From the NCBI GenBank assembly GCA_031082105.1, contig JAVHLO010000012.1, positions 1 through 22,081 on the forward strand: DNA of 22,081 nt. The letters are read 5' to 3'. The stretch's first letter is position 1. Each line of letters opens with the position of its first letter. Positions 6,268 through 14,160 of the stretch are shown piece by piece. The notes under the pieces were generated by a model. It made no database searches. It was not told the origin of the DNA and saw only the letters and a program-made list of their open reading frames with translations. Source of the stretch: Planctomycetota bacterium (lineage in GTDB: Bacteria > Planctomycetota > MHYJ01 > JACQXL01 > JAVHLO01). The position numbers and the translations under genes are program-made.

Positions 6268-6975
6268 ATGCTCTCCACCGCCGACAGAAAGAAGCTGACT
6301 GCGCTCTTCAAGAACCTCGTCGTGCTTGCGCGCGCCGACCGGGAGTTCGCGCCGCAGGAGTCGAAGATGCTCGCGCGCGTGGGCAAAATCCTGGGGTTCA
6401 CCACCGAGCAGGCGTCCGGGATCGCGCGGAATGTGAAGCAGGAAGAATTCGACGACGCGCTCTTTTCCTCCAAAGAAGAGCTCCGTCAACTGCTGCAGTT
6501 CATGTTGTTCGTCGCGCTCGCCGACGGCAGGATCTCGGCCGAGGAGAAAACGTACCTGCGCCGTGTAGCCGTCCGCGCCGGGCTGGACAAGGCGGCCTTC
6601 GAGAAGTTGTGGCGCCAATGCAGGCATGAAGTGGAGCTGACCCTGCGCGGGCCCGCGCCCGAAAAGTCGAGTCTCACCGATGTGATCCGCGGCGGCACCA
6701 GGGTTGTCGGCAAGCCGGTGCGCGCAGACGTCGATGTCGCGCCCTTCACGCCGCTCACGCACGAGCGCGGCGGCTACCTGTTCAACGGCGAAGACCCGGC
6801 GGACCCGCACGGGTCCGGCACGTTCCTGCGCGTGCCGTGTGATTGTTCCCTGGCCAGGCTCTTCCTCGCCTCACAGAAGAGGATCCCGATGGACATCACG
6901 GCGATCGCCGACGGCGAACTGTACGGCAGACCCGTGCTCCGCGTGATCAAGGCCGCTGTCCGCAAAACGACGTAG
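6268..6975 (+). CDS. TerB-fold (tellurite-resistance-like) protein
   Basis: A 235-residue cytoplasmic protein. ATG 6268 begins MLSTADRKKL; the frame continues upstream to 6070 but across promoter and repeat DNA, so the short form is preferred, although its ribosome site (GGATCGGA) is poor. Residues ~5-125 form an all-helical TerB-like domain, shown by the two related acidic motifs ARADREFAPQESKML and ALADGRISAEEKTYL, each at the start of a helical repeat as in TerB and DjlA-type domains, where they can bind metal. Residues ~155-235 form a separate mixed domain (GGYLFNGEDPADPHGSGTFL) that I do not recognise. No other ter gene is near, so tellurite resistance should not be inferred; TerB domains act in stress sensing and as scaffolds. 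Monocistronic, behind the promoter at 6116-6144. Confidence 0.75.
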   Translation: MLSTADRKKLTALFKNLVVLARADREFAPQESKMLARVGKILGFTTEQASGIARNVKQEEFDDALFSSKEELRQLLQFMLFVALADGRISAEEKTYLRRVAVRAGLDKAAFEKLWRQCRHEVELTLRGPAPEKSSLTDVIRGGTRVVGKPVRADVDVAPFTPLTHERGGYLFNGEDPADPHGSGTFLRVPCDCSLARLFLASQKRIPMDITAIADGELYGRPVLRVIKAAVRKTT

Positions 6976-6986
6976 CGTCATGTCCG

Positions 6987-7009
6987 CTCTGTGTTCTCTG
7001 TGTCTCCGT
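6987..7009. repeat. CTCTGTG-type dispersed repeat, copy 1
   Basis: CTCTGTGTTCTCTGTGTCTC followed by CGT. It belongs to the same family as the copies at 15079-15102, 15217-15240, 16843-16868 and 20854-20883, and lies right after the TerB-like gene. Confidence 0.65.
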
Positions 7010-7087
7010 ACTACAATCCGACGAAACTCTGTTTCTTGGCAAGGTTTTTCGCCCTTTTGTTCTTCCGTTCTTTCGTTTTTCAGTTCT

Positions 7088-7113
7088 TTGGTTGCGGCTC
7101 TGTTGCGCTGTGG
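7088..7113. repeat. Inverted partial copy of the 7862-7984 repeat
   Basis: TTGGTTGCGGCTCTGTTGCG matches the reverse complement of 7876-7899 with few differences. The two copies lie in opposite orientation on either side of the alpha/beta hydrolase gene. Confidence 0.55.
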
Positions 7114-7160
7114 TGAACCCGGCTCGCCGTGTTGGAGTTCGCCGGCGTACGAATACAACG

Positions 7161-7820
7161 ATGAAAGCGAAGCACAACCACCTGGTCCTCATCCCCGGCC
7201 TGGGCGCAGACCACAGGCTCTTCGAGCCGCAGCGCCAGCGTTTTCCGGGGCTCTTCGTCCCGACCTGGCTTGCCACGGAACGGAATGAGTCTCTCCAGGC
7301 GTACGCCGGCCGGTTTGCGCGCGCCATCGCGGACAAGGTGTGCGACGTTCTCGGCGGCGTCTCGTTCGGCGGCATGATCGCGTACGAGGTCGCGCGCCTG
7401 TTGAGGCCGCGGACGCTCGTGCTGATCGCGAGCGGCGTTGGCAGACAGGCGCTCGCACAGTCGCTCCAGATGCTCGCGCCGGTCGCCGCGCTGGGATTGA
7501 CCTCTCAACTGGCCACGATTCCCGTCTTGCGCAGGTTCGTCGTGAGCCATCTTGGCGGTTCCACCGAGCGGGAGCAGAAAGTCTTCGCGGACATGATGGA
7601 CGACGCGGACCCTGCGCTCCTCAACTGGGCGCCGAACGCGATCATGAGATGGGAACCGAAACCTCTGCGCGGCGTCTCCATCAAACGTATTCATGGAAGC
7701 GACGATCGCGTCTTTCCGCCCGACGGCAACCACCCGCCCGACCTGCTTGTGGAGGGCGCGGGGCATCTCGTCAACATGACGCACCCCGGGCCGGTCAATG
7801 ATTTTCTCGCAGCGCTGTAA
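7161..7820 (+). CDS. Alpha/beta hydrolase
   Basis: A 219-residue cytoplasmic enzyme of the alpha/beta-hydrolase fold. The start is ATG 7161 (MKAKHNHLVLIPGLG), where protein-like sequence begins; no clear ribosome site precedes it. HLVLIPGLGADHRLF is the usual strand followed by the oxyanion-hole loop. The nucleophile elbow is GGVSFGGMIAYE (G-x-S-x-G, Ser near residue 73). The acid is probably in HGSDDRVFPP and the catalytic His in EGAGHLVNMT, so the triad is complete. The protein is short for the family, with only a small cap domain between the elbow and the acid. Substrate cannot be told; ester or thioester hydrolysis is likely. It stands alone, flanked by inverted copies of a dispersed repeat (7088-7113 and 7862-7984), so it could have moved as a repeat-bounded unit. 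Confidence 0.85.
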   Translation: MKAKHNHLVLIPGLGADHRLFEPQRQRFPGLFVPTWLATERNESLQAYAGRFARAIADKVCDVLGGVSFGGMIAYEVARLLRPRTLVLIASGVGRQALAQSLQMLAPVAALGLTSQLATIPVLRRFVVSHLGGSTEREQKVFADMMDDADPALLNWAPNAIMRWEPKPLRGVSIKRIHGSDDRVFPPDGNHPPDLLVEGAGHLVNMTHPGPVNDFLAAL

Positions 7821-7861
7821 CGGCAGCCGGGAGACGACATGCTGTGCATGCGGAACTGGAG

Positions 7862-7984
7862 CGGATCCACAGATTGCGCAGCGCAACAAAGCCGCAGCCA
7901 AATCAACCGCAAAGCACGCAAAGCGAAAGGAACTTGGCCCTGCAATTGACTCTCGCGCTTTGCGCGCTTTGCGTTCTTTGCGGT
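7862..7984. repeat. Fold-back GCAAAGC/GCTTTGC repeat element
   Basis: AACCGCAAAGCACGCAAAGC at 7905-7924 faces CGCTTTGCGCGCTTTGCG at 7956-7973 and TTCTTTGCGGT at 7974-7984, forming a long hairpin. The upstream part (CAACAAAGCCGCAGCC) recurs at 4038-4060 and, inverted, at 7088-7113. This family is common in intergenic DNA of PVC-type genomes. Confidence 0.7.
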
Positions 7985-8026
7985 GAAAACACCTTGTCAA
8001 AAAAACAAAGTTGTGCCGGATTGTAG

Positions 8027-8110
8027 TACGGATTTCACAGATTCGATGTGCCGATTCGTCGCCTGCCCGATCTGATCGAAGGTCCGTGTAATCCGCGAAG
8101 TCCGTGGAGT
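8027..8110. repeat. Imperfect inverted repeat of the ACGGATTTCACAG type
   Basis: ACGGATTTCACAGATTCG on the left and CCGTGTAATCCGCGAAGTCC on the right are loosely complementary. With the element at 7862-7984 it fills the gene-free stretch 7821-8196, where no gene or clear promoter was seen. Confidence 0.45.
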
Positions 8111-8196
8111 CATCCGAATTATGGAATCGCGCCCGCCTTCGAGCGCGACAGGCAGTCTTAAGCAGGCATGAAAAACGACATTAAGGAGAGCAGACC

Positions 8197-11100
8197 GTGC
8201 ATTGTGTCCACTTCAACAGCAAGGGCAATCGCCGACCCCAACCGAACGCGATTGCGTGGCGTTGGCTCGGCGTCGCATGCCTCCTATTCACCGCCCTCGG
8301 CGCCCTTTGCGGTCATGTGCGATCCGAGACGATCCGCGAGGGTTGGGTGCCTAGCGGGGGCAATACCTTCCGGGCAAAAGGCGCCGGGAAGGGCGCCCAG
8401 GCGCTCGGCGTCGAAGGATCCGGCGAGGACTCGAACTACTGGCGGAACGAGAAAATAAAACTCGACCCGCACCGGCTCTACGCGGTCAGGTTCGCGCTGC
8501 GCGGCGAAGGCGCCGGCGGTTGCGCGATCACCGGCACAAGCTCGGTCAACCGCGACTTCACGCCCACGAAAGACTGGGAGGCGCGCTCGTTCGCATTCTT
8601 CACGCCGGCGGATACGGCCGACACGTTCCTCAGGTTCGGCCAATGGCAATGGCGCGGCAAGGTGCTCTACGACCGGATCGAGCTCGCCCAGGTGTTGGTC
8701 GCCCATCTCAACTCCGGCGGCATCGAGCTTGGCGAGAACGAGGAGATCCGCGACGGGCGGTACGCGTTCGCCGCGCGACTCGAAGGCTTCGCATCCAATT
8801 TCAGCCGGCCGCTTCATGCGAACCGCGCGCTGTTCAACTCCAACAGGTGGTGCCTCTATGACGGCGCCGAGGTCGTCTATCTCCACCAGATCGCGAAACA
8901 CCTCCAGCAGGAAGCGAGCGTTACGGTCAACATGAACTACCACCAGTCCGGCCGGCTCGTGGTCGAGGCGAGCGCGGACGGCGCGAGGTGGGAGGAACTC
9001 GGTGCCGTCCCGGAACCGGCCTCGCAGACCTTCACGCTGCCGGCCTCGCTCTTCCCGGCGGAGAAGGTCTTCGTACGGCTGCGGGCGGAGAAGGGGGCGT
9101 CGTTCCAGGTGAACCAGTACGAGTACAACGCCGGGCTGACCGGTTCCCCGCCGAACTTCATTGGACGCACGCTCTACTGGCAGATCACCGGCGAGACCTC
9201 GTCCGTCGTCGTGGATAACCTCCGGCTGACGGACTGTGGCGCGGCGGGGCCGAAGCTCTCCGCGGAAGTGTCTTCCACGGCGGCCGCCCCCTTGCGCGTC
9301 ACCGCGACCATGCGCGTGGAGAGCAAGACGCGGAAGAGCGAGCCTCACACGCAGAAGGGGCTCCTCCCGCCCGGGATCAAGAGCACGTTCGAGTTTCCGC
9401 TCGGCTACGCGGCGGGCGAGACGAACGCGCTCATACTGACCGTATGCGCGGAGACGTTCTCGCTCTTCGAGGCGAAGGCGGAGGTCGAGGTGTGCTTTCT
9501 CGACGCGGCCGACTACGGTTGTAGCGTCGCCGGCGCGCCGGCCGATCTCGGCCTCTGGTGGTGCGAATCCGGCTGGAAGGTGGGCAGGAACCGCGCCCTG
9601 CCCGAGAAGTCTTCCGCCGCCGTTGAGCTGAGCGCCGCGCGGGGCGAGTACGAGGCCGTCCAGGTCGTGCTGAGGCCGCGCAAGGACGCCGTCCTCCGCT
9701 CCGTACGCGCCGGCAACCTCGAGTTGTCGGCAGGCGGGGGCGAACCGGGCCGCGACCTTGTAGGAGGCAGCTCCAGCTGCCGACCGCCGTGCGCGGCCCT
9801 CGGGAATACCAAAAGCGAAGCCGACCCTCACCCCGACCCTCTTCCAGAGGGAGAGGGGGCTCCCGCCGAGCCGGAACCGATCCGCGACAAACCGAGCCGC
9901 GACCGTGAGGGAGCGGCCGAAGAAGAACGAAATCGCCCCGTGCTCGACGCAAAGAACGTTTCCATCCGCGAGGTCGCCTACGTTCACATCGCTCACTCGA
10001 CCGACGCGCTCGGCGCGCCGGGCGATTTCCCCGACCCGCTCCCGATCCTGCGCACGCCGCTCGAGCTCAAGGCGGACCGGAACCAGCCGTTGTGGATCAC
10101 GGTCTTCGTCCCCGCGGGAACGCCCGGCGGTGTGTACGCGGGGAAGATCTCGCTCGAGACCGACCTGGGTAGTGCCGAGGTCCCGTTGGAGATTACCGTC
10201 TACGATTTCGACCTCCCGCGCGAGACGCACGTGCGGAGCGGGTTCGGGATCGACGTGGGAACGATTGAGAAATATCACAAGCCGCAGACCGACGAACAGA
10301 AGCGCGATCTCTGGGACCGCTACATGCGGAACTTCAAAGAACACCGAATCTGCCCGTACAATTTCTACGCGTACAACGACTACAAGGTGAACTTCGAAGG
10401 CGAGGGCGCGGAGCGGAAGGTGAAGCTCGATTTCGAGCGATTCGACGAGGCGGGGAAGCGGTACCTGGACGAATTCGGGTTCAACTCGTTCGTGCTGCCG
10501 GTCCACGGCATGCCCTGGGGGCGGCATCCGAACTTCCACGAGGCGGAGTTCGGCGGGTTCAAACAGGGGACCGCGGAATACGATTCGCTCTGGGCGGACT
10601 ACATTCGCCGGTTGGAGTCGCATCTGAAGGAGCGCGGGTGGCTCGAACGCGGATACGTCTACTGGTTCGACGAGCCCGAACCGGTCGACTACGGCTTTGT
10701 GGTTTCCGGCCAGAAACAGCTCAAGGGCGCGGGGGCGGGGATTGTGCGGATGCTGACGGAGCAGCCGGAGAAGGAGTTGACCGGCCACGTGGACCTGTGG
10801 TGTCCGCTCACGCCTAACATCGATGCGAAGACAGTCGCCGAGCGGCGCGCGGCGGGCGACGAGGTGTGGTGGTACGTTTGTTGTGGGCCGCACGAGCCGT
10901 TCGTCGGGCTGTTCATCGACCATCCGGGCACGGAGCTGCGCGTGTGGCTCTGGCAGACGTGGCAGACGGGCGTGCAGGGGATCCTGATCTGGACGACGAC
11001 TTGGTGGCACAACAGCCAGGCGTTCCCGAACGAGCTGCAGGACCCGTGGAAGGACCCGATGAGCTATTCATGGATCGAAGGTGCGAAGCCGGGCACGCGC

Positions 11101-11445
11101 GCGTTCTGGGGCAACGGCGACGGCCGGTTCTTCTACCCGCCCCGGCGCGATCCGAACACGGCGACGGAGTTTGCGCTCGACGACCCGATCCCGTGCATCC
11201 GCTGGGAGTGCCTGCGCGACGGGGTGGAGGACTACGAGTACTTCTTCCTCCTGAGAACGCTTGTGGAGGCGGCGAAGACGAACACGGACTCCAAGGCGCC
11301 TGCGTCGCTGGTCCGCGATGCGGAGAAGCTGCTCGCCGTGCCCGCGGACGTATCAAAATCGATGACCGACTTCACACGCGACCCGCGCCCGCTCCTGCAA
11401 CACCGCGCGCGGCTGGCGGAGGCGATCCAGAAGATGCGGGAGTAG
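8197..11445 (+). CDS. Exported DUF4091 / GH123-like glycoside hydrolase
   Basis: A 1082-residue secreted enzyme. The start is GTG 8197, with AAGGAG eight bases upstream. A signal peptide covers about residues 25-50 (hydrophobic GVACLLFTALGALC). Residues ~50-170 look like a carbohydrate-binding beta-sandwich (ending VLYDRIELAQV), followed by further beta domains to ~500. The DUF4091 catalytic region spans ~690-1030: YVYWFDEPEP holds adjacent Asp825-Glu826, the pair that in GH123 N-acetylgalactosaminidases supports substrate-assisted hydrolysis, and IRWECLRDGVEDYEYFFLL (from residue 1001) is the DUF4091 C-terminal signature. Tryptophans in TTTWWHNS probably line the sugar site. It likely cleaves a polysaccharide or glycan outside the cell; the exact sugar is unknown. 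Residues ~513-581 are a low-complexity insertion made of dispersed repeats (see 9757-9917). A 908-residue antisense frame is a shadow. Confidence 0.88.
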   Translation: MHCVHFNSKGNRRPQPNAIAWRWLGVACLLFTALGALCGHVRSETIREGWVPSGGNTFRAKGAGKGAQALGVEGSGEDSNYWRNEKIKLDPHRLYAVRFALRGEGAGGCAITGTSSVNRDFTPTKDWEARSFAFFTPADTADTFLRFGQWQWRGKVLYDRIELAQVLVAHLNSGGIELGENEEIRDGRYAFAARLEGFASNFSRPLHANRALFNSNRWCLYDGAEVVYLHQIAKHLQQEASVTVNMNYHQSGRLVVEASADGARWEELGAVPEPASQTFTLPASLFPAEKVFVRLRAEKGASFQVNQYEYNAGLTGSPPNFIGRTLYWQITGETSSVVVDNLRLTDCGAAGPKLSAEVSSTAAAPLRVTATMRVESKTRKSEPHTQKGLLPPGIKSTFEFPLGYAAGETNALILTVCAETFSLFEAKAEVEVCFLDAADYGCSVAGAPADLGLWWCESGWKVGRNRALPEKSSAAVELSAARGEYEAVQVVLRPRKDAVLRSVRAGNLELSAGGGEPGRDLVGGSSSCRPPCAALGNTKSEADPHPDPLPEGEGAPAEPEPIRDKPSRDREGAAEEERNRPVLDAKNVSIREVAYVHIAHSTDALGAPGDFPDPLPILRTPLELKADRNQPLWITVFVPAGTPGGVYAGKISLETDLGSAEVPLEITVYDFDLPRETHVRSGFGIDVGTIEKYHKPQTDEQKRDLWDRYMRNFKEHRICPYNFYAYNDYKVNFEGEGAERKVKLDFERFDEAGKRYLDEFGFNSFVLPVHGMPWGRHPNFHEAEFGGFKQGTAEYDSLWADYIRRLESHLKERGWLERGYVYWFDEPEPVDYGFVVSGQKQLKGAGAGIVRMLTEQPEKELTGHVDLWCPLTPNIDAKTVAERRAAGDEVWWYVCCGPHEPFVGLFIDHPGTELRVWLWQTWQTGVQGILIWTTTWWHNSQAFPNELQDPWKDPMSYSWIEGAKPGTRAFWGNGDGRFFYPPRRDPNTATEFALDDPIPCIRWECLRDGVEDYEYFFLLRTLVEAAKTNTDSKAPASLVRDAEKLLAVPADVSKSMTDFTRDPRPLLQHRARLAEAIQKMRE
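9757..9917 (+). repeat. Cassette of three dispersed repeats inserted in frame in the glycosidase gene
   Basis: Three different repeat modules lie together. First is TTGTAGGAGGCAGCTCCAGC, whose GGCAGCTCCAGCTGCC (9766-9781) is a perfect hairpin. Second is CTCACCCCGACCCTCTTCC plus AGAGGGAGAGGG (9826-9857), another hairpin. Third is GCCGCGACCGTGAGGGAGCG (9896-9915), also present inverted at 14108-14128 and as a near copy at 20122-20141. They are translated as SSSCRPP, DPHPDPLPEGEG and SRDREGAAEE, peptides unlike the enzyme around them. The insertion spans roughly 9735-9940 and keeps the frame. Confidence 0.75.
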
Positions 11446-11459
11446 TCGAGCGCGTCCGC

Positions 11460-11482
11460 AATGTAGCACAGGCGTCTCGCCC
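11460..11482. repeat. TGTAGCACAGGCGTC-type dispersed repeat
   Basis: AATGTAGCACAGGCGTC (11460-11476) is identical to 20661-20677. Here it continues TCGCCCGTGCC, so GCACAGGCG and CGCCCGTGC form a hairpin. Each copy follows closely behind a stop codon (11445 and 20660). Confidence 0.7.
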
Positions 11483-11508
11483 GTGCCTTTGCTTGGGATG
11501 GAACCATC

Positions 11509-12444
11509 GTGAGAGAGACAATTCTGTCGCGGCTGCAGAAGATCGAGGCGGAAGAGGGGATGCGGATCCTCTACGCCTGCGAGTCCGGGAGCAGGGCGTG
11601 GGGGTTCCCGTCGGCGGACAGCGACTACGACGTGCGGTTCATCTACATCCGCCCCGTGGAGTGGTATCTGTCAGTCAATCTGGAACACAAGCGCGACGTG
11701 GTCGAGCGGCCCATCGATGGACAGCTTGACCTGAACGGCTGGGACCTGCGCAAGGCGCTAAAGCTCCTGCGCAAATGCAATCCGCCATTGATGGAATGGC
11801 TCGGATCGCCCATTATTTACCTGGAGTAATATTCCGCGGCCGCGGAGATGCGGAAGCTCGTGCCGCGATACTACTCACCCGTAGCGTGTCTCCACCACTA
11901 CCTGCACATGGCCCAGGGCAACTTCCGCGAGTTTCTGATGGGGCCGACCGTCCTCAGGAAGAAATACTTCTACGTGCTGCGCCCGCTCCTGGCGATCAAG
12001 TGGATCGAACGTGGGCTCGGGGTCGTGCCGACGGAATTCCAGAGTCTCGCCGACACGATCCTGGAATCGCCGCGGCTGAGGGAAGAGGTGGCGAAATTGC
12101 TGGACGCGAAGCGGAAGGGAGAGGAACTCGATCGCGGTCCGCGCATCGCACCCATCAGCGATTTCATAGAGACCGAGCTTGTCCGTCTTGAGCGACGCCG
12201 GTTCGAAGGAGAATTCAACGCACAATCCGGTCCGATTGAGGAGTACGACCGCCTCGTTCGGACTCCGGAACCGTGGGGGGTAGTGTCTCCGGCTTGTTCT
12301 CCTCGGGTGACAGCTTCTTCTGCTCCTTACGCTACTCTACGCCCTTGGTCAGCGTCACGAGCAGTTGCAGCTTGCGCTTGCCGACCTCGACGACCATGGA
12401 ATAGACCTCGCCCGCCTTTTTCACAACGATGTCGGCGACCTTGA
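11509..12444 (+). pseudogene. Nucleotidyltransferase (COG3541-like) split by an in-frame stop
   Basis: The frame from GTG 11509 encodes ESGSRAWGFPSADSDYDVRF, the GS...DxD motif of pol-beta-type nucleotidyltransferases, then VVERPIDGQLDLNGWDLRKA typical of the COG3541 (YcgL-like) family. It ends at TAA 11827-11829. The same frame resumes at once (YSAAAEMRKLVPRYYSP...) with the rest of the family: HYLHMAQGNFREFL, LRKKYFYVLRPLLAIKWIE and a helical C-terminus to about residue 240. One nonsense codon therefore splits an otherwise intact protein. The normal C-terminus also seems lost, since after IEEYDRLVRTPEP the frame runs as non-protein-like sequence over the 3' end of the opposing gene to 12444. 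The start has only a weak ribosome site. Decay is most likely; a sequencing error or readthrough cannot be excluded. Confidence 0.75.
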
Positions 12445-13960
12445 GCCCGTCGTCGTGGAGCGTGACGATCAGGCCGGCGATATCGGTCTCAGTGAGCGTC
12501 TCCGCGTCGAAGGTCATCGCCGCCATCACGAGGTTGCCGGACGAGTCGACGACGGATTTCGTCTCCTCGGAGATATGGCCTGCTTGCTGGAGAATCCCGG
12601 TGATGATCGGGATCACCACGTCACCCGCGAGGTCGGCGGCAAGCGGTGCGCAGCCCACGATCGAACCGGTCCCGCCCGTCAACACGCCGCTGCCGATGCA
12701 GGCCGCGGCGTCCCGCGAGTACACGAGGAGCTTCGCCGCCAACCTCACCCCGCTCCCGATCGCCTCCGTCCCGAGCGATTGCGCCAGCGTCTTCATCCGT
12801 TCGAGCGCCTCCTGTTCCACGATCGCGCGGCCCTGCTCGAAGAGTAGCTTCTTGAAATCCTCTCCTTCAAGCTGAGTCGGCGTCGTGTTCAGGTCCAGTA
12901 TCTGTGACATGTAGAAGGTCCTGGCCATATCGCGCAGGTAGAGCGGCGAGGTCTTCGGTTCCGTTGCCATCGTGCCGCCCGCGACCGCCTTGTCAGGGAT
13001 ATCGAGTGTCGCCGCCTGTTCGAAGTACAGTCTTGCGCCCGCGATGACCTCGGCGGGGACGCCGCGCTCGCCGGCGATCTCGCCCGCGCTCTTCATGATG
13101 CCGTCCGGGATCGCGGGCTTCCCCTCGATCGCGACGGTGACGGGGAGTCTGTATTCTCCGACATAGAAGAAGAAGCAGTACAAGCCGGGCGTGTTCGTGC
13201 CGAGATGTATCCGGCCCTGGCCTTTCCGGTCGGTCGTCATCTCTCCGCACACCTTCGTCACCGGGTCTTCGTAGCCGATGCCCTCTTCCTTGAGCGGCTT
13301 GCCCTCGGTGTCGGTGAGGGTGAATGCAAGCGTGCGGCCGGTGACGCCGAGTTCGATGACCGCGCGAATCTGAGGGATGTTCACGGGAACGAGGTTCCCG
13401 CTCTCGAGGTCACGCACATTCACCTTCCATCGTCCGTCCTCGAGCAGCATCTTGGTCATGCCGACTCTGTCGGCCCGCGCGACGCTGTGACAGATGATGA
13501 CGGTCTCGGGATCGACCTCTTCGATGTCGAGGACACGGCATGCAAGGGCCGCCGGGTTCTTGGCGGCGCCCATGCCGAACAGGTTCTGGCAGATGTTCCG
13601 GACGTGTTGCGCGTTGGACGAGTACTCCTGGGGAAGAACCGTCTTCATCAAGTTGACATCGCTGTGGTACCAGGCCCAGCGCATGAGGTTGAACGTCCCG
13701 ATCGGCGTGTTCTCAGGCTCGTATGGTTTCCACTCGATGCGCGCACAACACGAGGGGCAGTTGGGGAACCGGTACTCAACTGCGGTCCAGCAGCGCGCAC
13801 ACCGCGCGGTGAGCGTGGAATCCTCCCACCTCACGGTGGTCGTTTTGCTCGCTTGCTGCGCAAAGACGGGCGAGCCGACGGTCGCCACGATCGCCGCGGC
13901 CAAAAAGAGAATCAATGGGATTGGGCAAGCCAGCCCGCGACAGGCATCGTGCCTGGTCAT
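12332..13960 (-). CDS. Exported zinc-ribbon protein of unknown function
   Basis: A 542-residue protein from ATG 13960, with GAGG about 9 bases upstream. Residues ~12-34 form a signal peptide (LILFLAAAIVATVGSPVFA, likely cut before QQASK). Just after it lies a zinc-ribbon-like motif: CARC (Cys54/57), ten residues, then CPSC (Cys68/71). Such a ribbon next to a signal peptide is unusual. The middle (~85-200) contains mixed alpha/beta sequence with VIICHSVARADRVGMTKMLL, perhaps an NTF2-like fold. Residues ~210-285 look like a beta-sandwich (LAFTLTDTEGKPLKEEGIGY), as in carboxypeptidase-regulatory-like domains. The C-terminal part is helical and glycine-rich (SGVLTGGTGSIVGCAPLAAD) and ends in a conserved-looking strand region. 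I do not recognise the family. It overlaps the broken nucleotidyltransferase frame tail to tail and appears monocistronic. Confidence 0.75.
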   Translation of the reverse strand: MTRHDACRGLACPIPLILFLAAAIVATVGSPVFAQQASKTTTVRWEDSTLTARCARCWTAVEYRFPNCPSCCARIEWKPYEPENTPIGTFNLMRWAWYHSDVNLMKTVLPQEYSSNAQHVRNICQNLFGMGAAKNPAALACRVLDIEEVDPETVIICHSVARADRVGMTKMLLEDGRWKVNVRDLESGNLVPVNIPQIRAVIELGVTGRTLAFTLTDTEGKPLKEEGIGYEDPVTKVCGEMTTDRKGQGRIHLGTNTPGLYCFFFYVGEYRLPVTVAIEGKPAIPDGIMKSAGEIAGERGVPAEVIAGARLYFEQAATLDIPDKAVAGGTMATEPKTSPLYLRDMARTFYMSQILDLNTTPTQLEGEDFKKLLFEQGRAIVEQEALERMKTLAQSLGTEAIGSGVRLAAKLLVYSRDAAACIGSGVLTGGTGSIVGCAPLAADLAGDVVIPIITGILQQAGHISEETKSVVDSSGNLVMAAMTFDAETLTETDIAGLIVTLHDDGLKVADIVVKKAGEVYSMVVEVGKRKLQLLVTLTKGVE

Positions 13961-14107
13961 TGGAGGAATCCTCGACTGATGTGTGGCAAAATGCGGTTCC
14001 GTCTGAGCGGTTGCCGAAACTATTCCTCACTTCGCTGCATCGCCCGCCTCAAGAATGGATTGATCCAGTGGTCAATGCAATCCACACTCCCGGCAATTTG
14101 CCGCCTA

Positions 14108-14128
14108 CCGCTCCCTCACGGTCGCGGC
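14108..14128 (-). repeat. CCGCTCCCTCACGGTCGCGG repeat, intergenic copy
   Basis: Exact reverse complement of the module at 9896-9916 inside the glycosidase gene. It lies between the zinc-ribbon gene and the HDOD gene, showing that the module is an intergenic repeat in its usual setting. Confidence 0.75.
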
Positions 14129-14160
14129 ACTGATTCCAGCGTCTCAACTGTCATGAACCG

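Noticed and set aside
6843..7160. Extension of the alpha/beta hydrolase frame back to 6843
   Set aside because: It overlaps the TerB-like gene and repeat DNA; family sequence starts at 7161.
7862..7984. CRISPR-like repetition
   Set aside because: The repeats form one fold-back unit without regular spacers, and no cas genes are present.
8284..11010. 908-residue minus-strand open frame opposite the glycosidase
   Set aside because: It is an Arg/Leu/Pro-rich shadow frame caused by codon bias; the plus frame has a signal peptide, ribosome site and family motifs.
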